Notes: generated by a model from the letters alone, not told the origin. DNA of 64,000 nucleotides from CAVVEQ01 sp963828855 (GCA_963828855.1 CAWHGB010000001.1:123637-187636), one strand, 5' to 3'; positions 52,546-63,003 are shown, numbered from the stretch's first letter. Program-made: numbers and translations.

Positions 52546-54342
52546 ATGCAAAGTGCTCTTCCCCCGGATGAATCTGGAAACACTTTCCAAGAAGAGGGTG
52601 CGTACGCCGCGGAAAAAGGCACCCGAACGGGGGTCATTCTTACAATCCTGATCTTAGTAACCATTTGCTGCCTGGTATTGATCTTTACTCTATTGCGGGC
52701 GAGGGCTATCCTCAGCCCCTATGCGACCGGAGGCGCCGGGCAGGATGCCGGCAAGCATGCAGTCTGCCAGGATTTGATCGACCGCGCCCTGCGGGCTTCG
52801 GGCGATTCCTGCCAAGCGCTTGGACCGAACCAGGTATGTTACGGGAACAACACCCTGACGGCGGAACTGAACCAGGGTTCACAGGAATCTTTTTCAACGC
52901 GGGGAGACAAGATCGAGGTGACCGACCTGCTTCGCCTGGCGGCATCCCCCATGAGCGTGGACAAAGAGGAATGGGGTGTGGCAGTTTTCAAGGTGATCGC
53001 CAACCTGCCACGTTCCCTGCCAGGTCAAACTGTATCCATGGTGGTTTTTGGAAACACAACCCTGGAGGATCCATCCAGCAGTCTGGAATCCTTCTATTTC
53101 ACCAGCACCCTGGGGCAGATCGAGTGCGATCAGGTGCCATTCGATGGCGTGGTCATCTCCATGCCGGATGGCGCCGGTGTGACCTTCACCGCCAACGGCA
53201 CGGAGATCATCCTGATGGGAGACGCCAGCCTGAAGGCAACGAAAAATGGCTCCATGGATATCAGTATTTTCAAGGGCGCTGCGAGCGTTTCAGCGAACGG
53301 GGATAGCCAAACGATTGCCGCCGGGCAGAAAACCAGCCTGAAACTTGGAGGACCGAATGGAACCACAGCCATCAGCCCGCCATCCTCCCCGCAGGCGCTT
53401 TCGCCGGAGGAGCTTTCCCTGGCCTGCACAATGACTGGCAGCTTCTGTTCCCAACAGGAGCGGCTCATCATCGCCATGCAGGGTTTGCTCAACTCGTTCC
53501 TGGATCAGGTTGAAAGCGGGGAGGAAGCGACTCTACCGCCCACAACTTCACCGGTTCCAACCAACACCCTCAAGCCAATTCCGACAACAGCCATCCCCAC
53601 CGGTTTACCAACCCTTATCCCATCTTCGACGGTGACCATCACATTCACACCGACTGTGACCCGAACCCGCACCGGAACTCCCACCATTACCCGGACCCCC
53701 ACCCGGACCAGGACACTCGCAACGGTCGGGACAGCCGGCACGTCGACTGCCACTAGGACGAGAACCCGCACACCTGTTAACACTTCCACACGCACCCGCA
53801 CGATGACGGCGACCCGCACGGCTACAACGACCGTTACTGCCACCGCAACCGCAACTGCGACCGACGACGCGACGCCGACCATGACCGCAACGACGACCGA
53901 TACAGCCACCCCGACCGCGACCGAAACGATACCAGGTCCGGCTGGACCTTGCCCGGGTACCATACTATTTTCAACCCCGCTCCAGATCAATATTGACAAA
54001 CTGGAAGCAGAAATCGAAAACAACTACGGGAGTGCGATAAGAATTTTAGAGCTGGAAGTGAACTGGAACAACCCTGGCGGGTTGGCATTGGCTTCGGTCG
54101 AATTTGGCGGGAGCGTAATCTACTCGGGTAGCTCAGATTCTTCCTCCCCAAGCGAATTCGCGGTAACCGGCGCGGAATTGGATTGGGATTCTGGCACCAC
54201 GGGTGCAAGATCGATCAGTAGCGGCGGGAACGAGTGGCTCATCATCGATTTTAATCCGGATAATCCCCTTACCGGCTCGAACAGTATCCGGGTTACATTT
54301 GAAGCACCAGCGAACTGTTTTATCGAGTCGAATATTCCCTGA
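52546..54342 (+). CDS. Membrane-anchored FecR-like protein with Thr/Arg-rich repeat linker
   Basis: 598 residues. A cytoplasmic N-terminus of about 28 residues, one membrane helix (VILTILILVTICCLVLIFTL), then an extracytoplasmic region with a FecR-like beta domain (about 100-275; GQIECDQVPFDGVVISMPDG, ANGDSQTIAAGQKTSLKLG). A low-complexity region at about 335-465 is dominated by Thr, Arg and Pro in TRTRT/TATATA-type runs. The C-terminal domain (about 470-598) ends CFIESNIP. The repeat region probably spans the envelope as an extended linker. Confidence 0.75.
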   Translation: MQSALPPDESGNTFQEEGAYAAEKGTRTGVILTILILVTICCLVLIFTLLRARAILSPYATGGAGQDAGKHAVCQDLIDRALRASGDSCQALGPNQVCYGNNTLTAELNQGSQESFSTRGDKIEVTDLLRLAASPMSVDKEEWGVAVFKVIANLPRSLPGQTVSMVVFGNTTLEDPSSSLESFYFTSTLGQIECDQVPFDGVVISMPDGAGVTFTANGTEIILMGDASLKATKNGSMDISIFKGAASVSANGDSQTIAAGQKTSLKLGGPNGTTAISPPSSPQALSPEELSLACTMTGSFCSQQERLIIAMQGLLNSFLDQVESGEEATLPPTTSPVPTNTLKPIPTTAIPTGLPTLIPSSTVTITFTPTVTRTRTGTPTITRTPTRTRTLATVGTAGTSTATRTRTRTPVNTSTRTRTMTATRTATTTVTATATATATDDATPTMTATTTDTATPTATETIPGPAGPCPGTILFSTPLQINIDKLEAEIENNYGSAIRILELEVNWNNPGGLALASVEFGGSVIYSGSSDSSSPSEFAVTGAELDWDSGTTGARSISSGGNEWLIIDFNPDNPLTGSNSIRVTFEAPANCFIESNIP

Positions 54343-54376
54343 TAATTGCCACAGAATTGTCGGATAACCTTCCCAA

Positions 54377-56590
54377 ATGTCTTCCTTTCAACCCGCCCAA
54401 ACGCACGATTTTTCTCCCGGTATGGTTTTCCTCGAATACCAGCTTCTTGAGCAGATCGGGTTCGGCGGACAGGGATTTGTCTGGTCCGCGATTGACCACC
54501 AAAATCAGCGCATCATCGCCATCAAATTTAACCGCGCCGACGCGCCCGATCAAAAGATGGAGAGCGAAGCGCAGTTCAAACGCCAGGCCGGTCAGCTCGT
54601 ATTACTTTCCCACCCCCACATTCTGCCGCTTTACGACTACGGCGCACAGGCGCCATATCGCTACGTGGTCTCACCCTTTTTATCCGGCGGATCGCTACAG
54701 GACCGTATTTTTGCGAAAAAACTTGACCTGTCCCAATCCCTTGAATACTGCGCTAAAGTCGCCTCTGTCCTGGATTACCTCCACGGTAAAGGTGTGATCC
54801 ACCGCGACCTTAAACCTTCGAACACCCTTCTGGATTCCAGGGGGGAAATCTTTGTGGCCGATTTTGGACTCGCGCGTAACGTTCTTGATACGACGCAGGC
54901 GATGCATACCGGTCATGGCACACCACCATACGCCCCCCCCGAGCAGCACTCCCTGAGGCAGCTCACGAAGAAATCAGATATTTTTAGCTTCGGTATGATG
55001 ATCTACGAGATGTTCACCGGGCAGCTTCCCTGGGATGGGACAAAAGCGCTTGGTTTACAGCAACTCTTTTCGAGTGACGAGATCCCGGATCCCGCGGCGA
55101 TCAACCCGGCCATTCCACCCGGGGTTTGGCAAGTGCTGAGGGTGATGACCTCCGCCGATCCGTCAGCCCGCTTTGAGACGGCTTCGATTTGCATTCAAAA
55201 GCTGTTTGCTGAATTTGGGCGTGCGGTTCCCCAACAAACCTCCCCATTCTCACCCGGTTACACTCCAGGAGAGGATGCGGCAAATCTGTTGAAAAACTGT
55301 TTGCAAAACTGGATCCCGGGAGCGGGTGGGACCTGCCTTGCATTAACCGTTTTCGCTTTTGTTGATTTGGAGGTGAGGAAAAACCTCAATTTGCTGAACC
55401 CGCAGCTTGAAAAATTCATGCTTCAGAATGCGCTCTCTCTCGGTTATGATGACGCCTTCTGGTGGTCAAAAGTAGCAGACCCAAGTGACCGTTTGGAAAT
55501 TTCCCTTGGGCTGCTCAGGCAAAAAAACCTTGCTGTTGGCGGGAGGGTGGTGCGGCACCTGGCTGGTGACCCCAGAGGATCCGCCATACGCGCAGCTGTG
55601 TCTGACCAGGACGCGGCACTCTTCCTCGAGATTGCCCGAAACAGCGGGGACAATATTGTGGTTTCGAATGTTCTCGCGATCCTGGAACATTCGGCTAAAC
55701 CTTCGAGGTCGTGGAGAGAGACAGCCCTGGGACCAGTTTCTGATAAACATCTGGCCGAGCTTGCCCTCACGCGCCCCCCTGCAGGGGACCTGGCTGCCCA
55801 AGCCATCGGGCGTATGCGATCTTCCCTGGCTGTCCGCGAAATGGAAGCATCCCGCGGTGAGAGAAAGAATGCTGCCTTAAGTTTGGTCCAGCAGGCTGCA
55901 GGAAGCTTACCCGGAAGCATTCCGCGCGGGGAGCGGTTCCGGATTTTCAGCTCCTGGGTGCTGGGAAGGCTTGCCGAGAAACCTGAACGAATGCTTCTGG
56001 CGTACGGTTGGATCGTCCTGGGTGTAGCGCTCTCCACCGGGTTGCAGGTTTTTCTCACCTACCGGCTTCCGGATTTTTTGGATTCCCTCCGAATGCTGAG
56101 TTCGCTGGAGCGCGGCGGCATTTTTGGCGTGCTTTTTGGGTTGGGGATCCTGTCCACAAGAGTCACAGTGGAGCGATTCCCGGAAAGAAGAATGGCTTCG
56201 AGAGTTTTCTTGGGAATCTTGATCGGTACGCTTTTAATGACCGGCGGAGTATTTGTTTACGACGTGCTTTTAAATGACTTCATACCTACCGGGATTCTCA
56301 TTTTGGGGGGCTGCCTGACGATCGCGACGGGATATTCCCTGGCCGGTTTAGCTCGGCGGAGAGGATTCCGGATGTTGATCGTGGCGCCTTTCGTGTTTTT
56401 CGCCATCTACCTCACCTGGCTCGCCCACCTCGCAATTATCCGACTGGGTGCCGAAATGACGCCAATATTCTATTTCGATACTGCTTGGAACCAGGCGCAA
56501 ATTCTGCTCACGATACTTCTGACCAGTATACCCATGGCAGTATTGGGCACCTTGGGAAGACTTGATCCAGAAACCGGAAAAAACAGATGA
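54377..56590 (+). CDS. Membrane Ser/Thr protein kinase (PknB-like) with C-terminal helices
   Basis: 737 residues. Kinase domain at about 15-275: glycine loop GFGGQGFVW, ATP Lys in IAIKF, catalytic loop VIHRDLKPSN, DFG in VADFGLARN and the APE-like APPEQHS. A middle region of about 250 residues has helical, HEAT-like character (ALEIARNSGDN..., LAELALTRPPAGDLAAQAIG). The last 200 residues hold six hydrophobic helices. Bacterial kinases usually have one transmembrane helix, so the polytopic C-terminus is uncommon. It may sense a membrane signal and phosphorylate the FHA partner. Confidence 0.87.
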   Translation: MSSFQPAQTHDFSPGMVFLEYQLLEQIGFGGQGFVWSAIDHQNQRIIAIKFNRADAPDQKMESEAQFKRQAGQLVLLSHPHILPLYDYGAQAPYRYVVSPFLSGGSLQDRIFAKKLDLSQSLEYCAKVASVLDYLHGKGVIHRDLKPSNTLLDSRGEIFVADFGLARNVLDTTQAMHTGHGTPPYAPPEQHSLRQLTKKSDIFSFGMMIYEMFTGQLPWDGTKALGLQQLFSSDEIPDPAAINPAIPPGVWQVLRVMTSADPSARFETASICIQKLFAEFGRAVPQQTSPFSPGYTPGEDAANLLKNCLQNWIPGAGGTCLALTVFAFVDLEVRKNLNLLNPQLEKFMLQNALSLGYDDAFWWSKVADPSDRLEISLGLLRQKNLAVGGRVVRHLAGDPRGSAIRAAVSDQDAALFLEIARNSGDNIVVSNVLAILEHSAKPSRSWRETALGPVSDKHLAELALTRPPAGDLAAQAIGRMRSSLAVREMEASRGERKNAALSLVQQAAGSLPGSIPRGERFRIFSSWVLGRLAEKPERMLLAYGWIVLGVALSTGLQVFLTYRLPDFLDSLRMLSSLERGGIFGVLFGLGILSTRVTVERFPERRMASRVFLGILIGTLLMTGGVFVYDVLLNDFIPTGILILGGCLTIATGYSLAGLARRRGFRMLIVAPFVFFAIYLTWLAHLAIIRLGAEMTPIFYFDTAWNQAQILLTILLTSIPMAVLGTLGRLDPETGKNR

Positions 56591-56679
56591 ATCAATCCCA
56601 AAATAATAAATATATATTTAAATATTAAAAATTCTTTAAACTTTATAATTGCCAGATTCATTCTTGGAACAGGGATATC

Positions 56680-56928
56680 ATGGCAGACGAACTCACCGCA
56701 CAACTTGGAGCACTGATCACAGAGAAGATCCTTAAACAACCCGGTCGGGTGATCCAGCCGGACCAGCCACTCATCTCCAGCGGGCTGATCGACTCCTTCA
56801 GCCTGGTGGATCTGGCCCTCCTGGTGGAAGATCATTTTGGGGTGCGGATCGAGGATACTGAGCTGAACGCCGAATCCTTCGATTCCCTTTCCCAACTTGC
56901 AGACCTGATCCGCCGAAAGCAGGGCTGA
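56680..56928 (+). CDS. Acyl carrier protein
   Basis: 82 residues. The phosphopantetheine-attachment segment is SGLIDSFSLVDLALLVEDHF, with the Ser in a DSF rather than the usual DSL context, as seen in ACPs of specialised pathways. Acidic, four-helix ACP size. A DedA gene lies between it and a fatty-acyl-AMP-ligase-like gene, so it may accept an acyl group from that ligase (inference). A terminator follows. Confidence 0.88.
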   Translation: MADELTAQLGALITEKILKQPGRVIQPDQPLISSGLIDSFSLVDLALLVEDHFGVRIEDTELNAESFDSLSQLADLIRRKQG

Positions 56929-56958
56929 ACACAATCCGGGTACGCGTGGTAAAATTTA

Positions 56959-56986
56959 CCGGCTGCAGCAATGCAGCCGGTTTTTT
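56959..56986 (+). terminator. Intrinsic terminator after the ACP gene
   Basis: CCGGCTGCA, four-base loop, TGCAGCCGG and six T residues. Confidence 0.9.
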
Positions 56987-57015
56987 GTATATCAATAATT
57001 TGAAAAGGACTCAAG

Positions 57016-57699
57016 ATGGATTTTATTTCCTATTTTATTGACCTTGTGCTCCACTTGGATAAACACCTGGTTGCCCTCCTAAACCAGGTTGGCGCCCTGG
57101 CCACCTACCTCGTACTCTTCGTGGTTATTTTTATCGAAACCGGTCTGGTGATCTTCCCCTTCCTTCCAGGCGACTCACTTCTTTTCGCTGCCGGCTCGCT
57201 GGCTGCGCTTCCAAATTCGCCGCTCAATATTTTTGTACTTTTTATCCTCCTTGCATTTGCCGCCGTCCTGGGGGATTCGGTGAATTACGCGATTGGTCAC
57301 GCGATCGGAAAACGGGTTTACACCGAAGATATCCGCTTCATAAAAAGAGAATATATTGACCGCACGCATACCTTTTATGAAAAACACGGCGGTATCACCA
57401 TCTTCCTGGCGCGCTTCATCCCGATCATCCGCACCTTTGCACCATTCGTTGCCGGTGTGGGAGAAATGTCCTATGGAAAGTTTTTTAGCTATAACGTTCT
57501 GGGCGGGATCACCTGGACTGCGCTGTTTCTCTTTGGGGGATATTTCTTCGGTAACCTGAAGTTTGTCCAGGATAATTTCTCCTTCGTGATCATTGCCATC
57601 GTCGTGATCTCGTTCGTCCCGGTTGTTTTTGAAGCCATCCAGGCTCGGCGAAAAAAGCATGACGAGCCTGACCAGCCGGAGAAATCCAAACCCGAATAA
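57016..57699 (+). CDS. DedA-family membrane protein
   Basis: 227 residues with four to five helices. DedA/SNARE-associated motifs are present: an acidic residue in FIETGLVIFPFLPGDSLLF, GDSVNYAIGHAIG and the Arg-rich ARFIPIIRTFAPFVAGVGEM. DedA proteins act as undecaprenyl-phosphate or phospholipid flippases in other bacteria. The Lys/Glu/Pro-rich C-terminal tail is cytoplasmic. AAAAGGACTC precedes the ATG. It ends 7 bases before the ligase, so they form one transcript. Confidence 0.93.
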   Translation: MDFISYFIDLVLHLDKHLVALLNQVGALATYLVLFVVIFIETGLVIFPFLPGDSLLFAAGSLAALPNSPLNIFVLFILLAFAAVLGDSVNYAIGHAIGKRVYTEDIRFIKREYIDRTHTFYEKHGGITIFLARFIPIIRTFAPFVAGVGEMSYGKFFSYNVLGGITWTALFLFGGYFFGNLKFVQDNFSFVIIAIVVISFVPVVFEAIQARRKKHDEPDQPEKSKPE

Positions 57700-57706
57700 T
57701 CCCCAA

Positions 57707-59387
57707 ATGGCTACCTTCTGCGATACGCTTCGCGAGCAGTACCAAACCAGCCCGGACCAGGTTGCCATCCATGTTTTACTGGCTGGTAAGGACGACACCG
57801 CGCTCACCTATCGCGGTCTGCTATGCAGCGCTGCCGGGTATGCCGCCACGCTGGAGGCGAGGGGGGTGCAGCCTGGGGATGTGGTTATCCTGATCTTCCA
57901 GCACAGCTTCGAACTAATCTACGCCTATTTTGGCTGTATCCTGCATGGCGCGATCCCCTCCATCATGCCATTCCTCACAGAAAAGCTGCTCCCCGAGCGC
58001 TACCGCAGCGACCTGGCTGCCCTGGTATCCGTCACCCAGCCCCAGGCGATCCTGACCTGCCGTGAATTCGAAGGCGAGGTTGGCGTAGTCGCGGGCGGAG
58101 GGACATCCGTGCAGGTTGTTATCTTTGCCGAAGATGCACTTCCTCCTCGCGACCCGGATTTCGAAAACCTGGGCGGGGGTAAGCGAATCGAAGAGGATAT
58201 CGTCCTCCTGCAGCATTCCTCCGGGACCACAGGATTGCAAAAAGGGGTGGCGCTTTCCCATCGGGCGGTCCATAACCAGCTTGAACATTACCGCAAGGAG
58301 CTGCGCCTGGATGAGCGGGATGTGATCGTGAGCTGGCTGCCGCTCTACCATGATATGGGCTTGATCGCCTGCTTCCTGATGCCCGTCCTGCTTGGGGTTC
58401 CGCTGGTGCTGCTTTCTCCATTTGAATGGGTGCGCGCGCCCCACAGGCTGATGCAGGCTGTTTCCAGATACAAGGGGACGCTTTCCTGGCAGCCCAATTT
58501 TGCTTATAACTTCTGCGTCCAGAAGGTACGCGACCGCGACCTGGAGGGGGTGGATCTTTCCAGTTGGCGGGCGATCTCCAACTGCTCCGAACCCATGCGC
58601 CAGGAATCCCACGTGGCTTTTTACGAGCGCTTTAAAGTCTACGGATTAAATCAGAGCGCCTTGTGCACCTGCTACGCGATGGCCGAGAATGTCTTTGCCG
58701 TCACCCAGGGTGGCATCAAATCTCCCGTCGCAGTGGACGAGATCGACCGCGAGGCGATGCAAACCGCCTGGCGGGCCGAGCCAGCCAGGCAAGGCTGTCC
58801 TTCAGTAAAAATGCCTTCCGCGGGCCTGCCGATCGAAGGCACCGAGGTGAAAGTGGTCAATGAAGCGGGGATCGAGGTGGAGGAACGGGTCATAGCCGAA
58901 CTGGCTCTGCGCAGCGACTGTATGTTGAGCGGGTACTATCACCGTGACGATGCCACCCAAAAAGCGATCAGAGACGGATGGTATTTCACCGGGGATTACG
59001 GCTATATGGTGGGCGGCGAGGTGTATGTTTGCGGTCGCAAGAAGGAATTGATCATCGTGGGGGGAAAGAACATCTACCCCATGGACCTGGAAGAGCTGGC
59101 CATGACGGTAAGGGGGGTGCATCCCGGCAGGGTTTCTGCTTTTGGGTATTTTTAACGAGACCTCCGGTACGGAAGACGTAATCATGGTGGCCGAGGTTGA
59201 GAGCGGGGATCAAGCCGAGCGCGAACGCATCGGCGACGAGATCCGCGCCGCGGTTACCCGCGGATCGGCAGTGGCGCTCCGGCAGGTGTACCTGGTGGGA
59301 CCGCGCTGGCTGGTCAAAACCTCCAGCGGGAAGAACGCGCGGGTATTGAATAAAGAAAAATTCTTAAAAGAAACCGGCCAGGCGTAG
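57707..59387 (+). CDS. Fatty-acyl-AMP ligase-like AMP-binding enzyme, one frameshift
   Basis: About 559 residues. AMP-dependent ligase fold: P-loop HSSGTTGLQKGV, the FAAL-type WLPLYHDMGLIACFLMPVLL, an A5-like YAMAENVFAVT, the A7 motif GDYGYMVGGEVYVCGR and A8 RKKELIIVGGKNIYP. The catalytic A10 Lys is in VKTSSGKNARVLN, in the second frame. The frame changes near 59145 in a GGG/TTT-rich stretch. FAALs activate fatty acids as adenylates and load them on an ACP; the ACP 0.8 kb upstream is the obvious candidate. Confidence 0.87.
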
Positions 59388-59396
59388 CGGGGCGAA

Positions 59397-60103
59397 ATGG
59401 CTGTAACCGGCTCCCCGCTGGAACCCCGCGAAAGCCAGTTCCGGCGTGGCTTGAAAGCGATCCTTCCCATCCTGCTGGCGGTCACCCCCTTCGGAATGAT
59501 CTACGGAGCGCTGGCCCGGCAGGCGGGTATCCCGCTTCCCGCGGCGCAATCCATGTCCTTCCTGGTCTTCGCGGGATCCTCCCAGTTCGTCACCACCCAG
59601 TTGGTCCAGCTAGCGGTGCCGGGGGTGGTCATCGTGCTCACCATCTTCGTGGTCAATCTGCGCCACGCGCTATACAGCGCTTCTGATTGCGCCTTACCTG
59701 CAGCAGTTGCCCTTTCGCTGGAAGGCTGGTCTTGGCATATCTCCTCACCGATGAAGCCTACGCGGTATCGATCCTCCACTTTGAAAAAGAAGGCAGCGCA
59801 GGGAACCAGCACTGGTTCCTTTTTGGAGCGGGACTGGGATTGTGGACCTGCTGGCAGCTCAGCACCGCCCTGGGTATTTTCCTGGGGGCGGTCATCCCCG
59901 CCAGCTGGTCGCTGGATTTTGCCCTTCCGCTGACCTTCATCGCTCTGATCGTGCCGGCGCTGAAGGACCGGGCGGGTGTGGCTGCCGCCCTGGTCGGGGG
60001 CATCGCTGCCGTGATTGCCTTCTCGCTGCCCTATAAGTCCGGGATCATCGCCGCCGCGCTGGTGGGGGTAGCCGCCGGGCTGCTGGTGGAGGGACGCAAA
60101 TGA
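59397..60103 (+). CDS. azlC: AzlC-type branched-chain amino acid exporter subunit, two frameshifts
   Basis: About 235 residues. AzlC signatures: ILPILLAVTPFGMIYGALAR, MSFLVFAGSSQFVTTQLV, VVNLRHALYSAS, YLLTDEAYAVSI and the C-terminal GIIAAALVGVAAGLLVEGRK, with about 6-7 helices. The frame changes near 59690 (in YSAS-to-PYLQQLPF) and near 59735 (before AYLLTDE). The ATG of azlD overlaps its stop, so they are translationally coupled, as expected for AzlCD. Confidence 0.88.
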
Positions 60104-60429
60104 GCATCTGGGCGGTCATGGTCTTGGGCGGTGCGCTCACCTTTCTCACCCGCTTATCATTCATCTGGCTGCAGGACCGGATCAGCATGCCGCCTCTCAT
60201 GCAGCGCGCCCTTCGTTTCGTACCCCCGGCTGTGCTTTCCGTTGTCATCTTCCAGGAGCTGCTTTTCCGGAATTCCACCCTGGATCTCAGCCCGACCAAT
60301 ACCCGGCTGCTGGCGGGAATCATCGCCGTGGTTGTAGCCTGGCGCAGCCGCAGCCCGCTGCTCACCATCACAGCGGGAATGATCTCCCTCCTGGTTTTGA
60401 ACCTGCTTTTCTCATTCTTCGGAAATTAA
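60100..60429 (+). CDS. azlD: AzlD-type branched-chain amino acid exporter subunit
   Basis: 109 residues with four hydrophobic helices. Family features: an N-terminal ALTFLTRLSFIW, RALRFVPPAVLSVVIF, and NTRLLAGIIAVVVAWRSRS with the conserved Arg before the last helix. It acts with AzlC in exporting branched-chain amino acids or analogues. Confidence 0.92.
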   Translation: MSIWAVMVLGGALTFLTRLSFIWLQDRISMPPLMQRALRFVPPAVLSVVIFQELLFRNSTLDLSPTNTRLLAGIIAVVVAWRSRSPLLTITAGMISLLVLNLLFSFFGN

Positions 60430-60497
60430 TTTCCCCCCATCGTTATACAATTAACCCTAATCATACAGGAAGTACCGCTTGTTCAGATGGAGGAACC

Positions 60498-60896
60498 ATG
60501 GCATTGCGCTTCGATATGATCGGATTGTTTCCCAAAGACCTTGCCCGTATGGTCGAATTCTATAAATTACTACTGGGGGTGGAGGTGGATTGGGACGGGA
60601 AGAGCCCCTACGCAGAATTCAAACACGAAGGCATCCGCTTCGCGATGTACACCCGGTCTGAGCTTCCAGCTCTCTTGAATCAACAGCCAGATTACACCGA
60701 GGGAATAAACGGCACACTGGAACTAGCGATCGATCTGCCGCACTTCGAGGATGTTGAAGGCGAATACGAACGCGCATTATCGCTGGGGGCGAAATCGGTC
60801 TATGCCCCGCGCATGGAACCCTGGGGGATGCGCTCCTCGATGGTCACCGACCCCGAGGGCAACCTGATCGAGATCGGCTCCTGGAATAAGGGATAG
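60498..60896 (+). CDS. VOC-superfamily (glyoxalase-like) protein
   Basis: 132 residues with two beta-alpha-beta-beta-beta modules: the first starts FDMIGLFPKDLARMVEFYKLLLG, the second has LAIDLPHFEDVEGEYERAL and ends SSMVTDPEGNLIEIGSW, the usual metal-binding C-terminal Glu. The N-terminal metal ligand is unclear. A small-molecule-binding or isomerase role is possible; the substrate is unknown. AGGAACC precedes the ATG. Confidence 0.85.
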   Translation: MALRFDMIGLFPKDLARMVEFYKLLLGVEVDWDGKSPYAEFKHEGIRFAMYTRSELPALLNQQPDYTEGINGTLELAIDLPHFEDVEGEYERALSLGAKSVYAPRMEPWGMRSSMVTDPEGNLIEIGSWNKG

Positions 60897-60925
60897 CCTG
60901 CCGTGTACCCTGTTGGCGAAAAACC

Positions 60926-61595
60926 ATGAAAGAAATCGCGAAGATACATTCTGCGATACAAAAGAGACACGTAATTCATGCCGTGACCCAAAACTGGGAG
61001 GCGGACAGCCTGGAGATTGTGCGTTTATCCCTGCTCCTGATGGAACGCGGGTTGGATCGGATCACTGGGAACAAGGGCAAAGGGTGGATCCGGAATAACC
61101 TGGGCGGCACCCGGATATCTCTTGGCTACGATACTACTCTTTTTGGAAATGCATTCGTGATGAAGAAAGTGTTCAGGGGTCGGGCGCATGTGATCGTCAA
61201 CAGGGTTTATCTTCCGGACCAACTTTTACTCTTCCGCATGGCGAAAACCACGCGCGAAAGCCGACCTCTGGATCATCCACGAGCTGGGTCATGTCTGGGA
61301 TAACCGCAGCGCGCACGGTTGGGGCTCACTTTTCGGCGGTGGATATGGCGATCAGCTCTTGAACTTAATGGGAGGCAGGGTGAAGGGATTCCCGTTATTC
61401 CGATTTCTGGATAACAGCTTGGAGATCAGCCGGGAGTGTGCTTTTCATTGCGGGGGCAGCTTGGACTACGGCAACAACAGCCCGGCAGATTATTTTGCCA
61501 ACACTTTCGTGGCTGCGGTCGCCCTGCCGAAGGCCAAAGGCGTTCCTGATGCTGCTCGGGAGTGGATGTCGGATCTGATCCGGCGCACTGCCTGA
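60926..61595 (+). CDS. Putative HExxH metallopeptidase-like protein, one frameshift
   Basis: About 222 residues. The first part is helical; after a frame change near 61260 the second frame shows ADLWIIHELGHVWDN, which holds a zinc-binding HELGH motif followed by Trp-Asp, and later NNSPADYFANTFVAAVALP with a possible third ligand. No signal peptide is seen. The HELGHVWD form is typical of small toxin-like or eCIS-linked metallopeptidase domains, but no such system is nearby and the family is not certain. Confidence 0.5.
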
Positions 61596-61596
61596 G

Positions 61597-62986
61597 TCAA
61601 TCGCTGCTAGCCAGGTGCGCTGTTCTCTCCGCCAGCACGCGGATGGACAACCGCTCTTTGCCCGGCAGATAGGTTTCCAGCAGGTCGTTCAGCGGCGCGG
61701 ACCATTTCTCCGGCACTGGGTTCATCACCCCCAGGATATTACCAACAAGCCCGGCGTTGCAGTCCACGTCCATGCCGGCATAAGCTAGGATCTTGAAGGA
61801 TTCGGTCAGGTCGCCGTTCCCGTACCAGAGCGCCAGCAGGTCGGCAGCCAGATTCGGGTAGGCATGAATCCAGTTGTACTCCTCGTAGCGCCGATCAAGC
61901 ACCGCCCAGGCCTTGCGGTAATCCGGTGTGGCTGAAATCACATCCAGGCACTCATTCACGACCGCAAAGGTATTCGCTGCGCTGCGGCAGCCAGCCAGTC
62001 GCCAGGCGGATCAGCTCGCGCGGATCGTTTTGCACGAAAGCCAGCGCCACCAGATACCGCGGAATAGATCTCGCCGTAGATCCCGTTCGCGCAGTGCGAG
62101 ATCGAGGCATCGGTAAATGCCATGCGGGCGGCTTCCATGGGCTTGCCGGGGGCGAGCATGCCGCAGACCATGCCGCGCATCTGCGCCCCGATCCAGTCGG
62201 AATACGGATTGTGAAATGAGGCCGATCCGGGAGGCATGACCCCAGCCCGCAGGTTCTCCAACGCCACCCATTCCGCCGACCAGCCGAAGGGGATCTGCCG
62301 AACCCATTCCAGCCCCAGGTCGGTGGCAGTGAACCGCCCGCCCTTTTGCTCGAATATGTCCAACAGCACCAGTTCGTAGACCACATCGTCATTCATCGTT
62401 TCGGGGTGGGTGATGTAGCCGTCAATGTCACCATAAACATTCTGGATCTGGCTGGTGTGATAGCCTTCGATGCAGGTTCCGAAAGCTCCCCCGGCAAGCT
62501 GACCCAGCCAGCCCTGGTGGATGCGGTTTTCGAGGTTTTCAATATCGGGGCTCTCCGGGTCGGGGAAGGGCGGCTTCATGGCTGCCCGGATCTCGCTCCA
62601 GGTTTCTGGATGGGAGTATGACCAGTAGGAGTGGCCCGGGATCTTCGGGGCGCTGAACAATGCGTCCAGCAGCCGGGCGGTGAGCACGCGCAGGTCGGCA
62701 ACATCGTTATCTTTCGCCAGACGCATACCCTCCGCGAGCAACGCCTCCGCGGCACGCACGTCATAGCCGCGGTTGTGCATCGACTGCACCATCTCCACGT
62801 AAGGGATCTCCGGCGCGCCGGAACCGGGGACATGCGCGTCCCAGAAGAGCGCAATCAGGTCATCCCCCGCGGGAAGGCGGCCACCTCCTCCCAGTGGCTG
62901 GGGTTTGTGCGCCGGTCCACTGGAACCGCGTTCAGACGCAGCTCCCGATCGATCTGCCAGGCTTTTTGGGGTGCTGATGTGCTCAT
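61597..62986 (-). CDS. ADP-ribosylglycohydrolase family protein, about three frameshifts
   Basis: About 460 residues when read from the ATG at 62986. ADP-ribosylglycohydrolase (DraG/ARH) family: WLGQLAGGAFGTCIEGYH resembles the GCAYGD-type metal site, GDIDGYITHPETMNDDVVYELVLLD contains the second Asp cluster, and a GMVCGMLAPGKPMEAARMAF block is typical. The frame changes at a GGGGG run near 62866, near 62055 and near 61975. It could remove ADP-ribose from proteins or small molecules. It shares the strand of the ABC permease, which ends 17 bases upstream of its start. Confidence 0.78.
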
Positions 62987-63003
62987 GGATTACTCTTCAG
63001 GGT

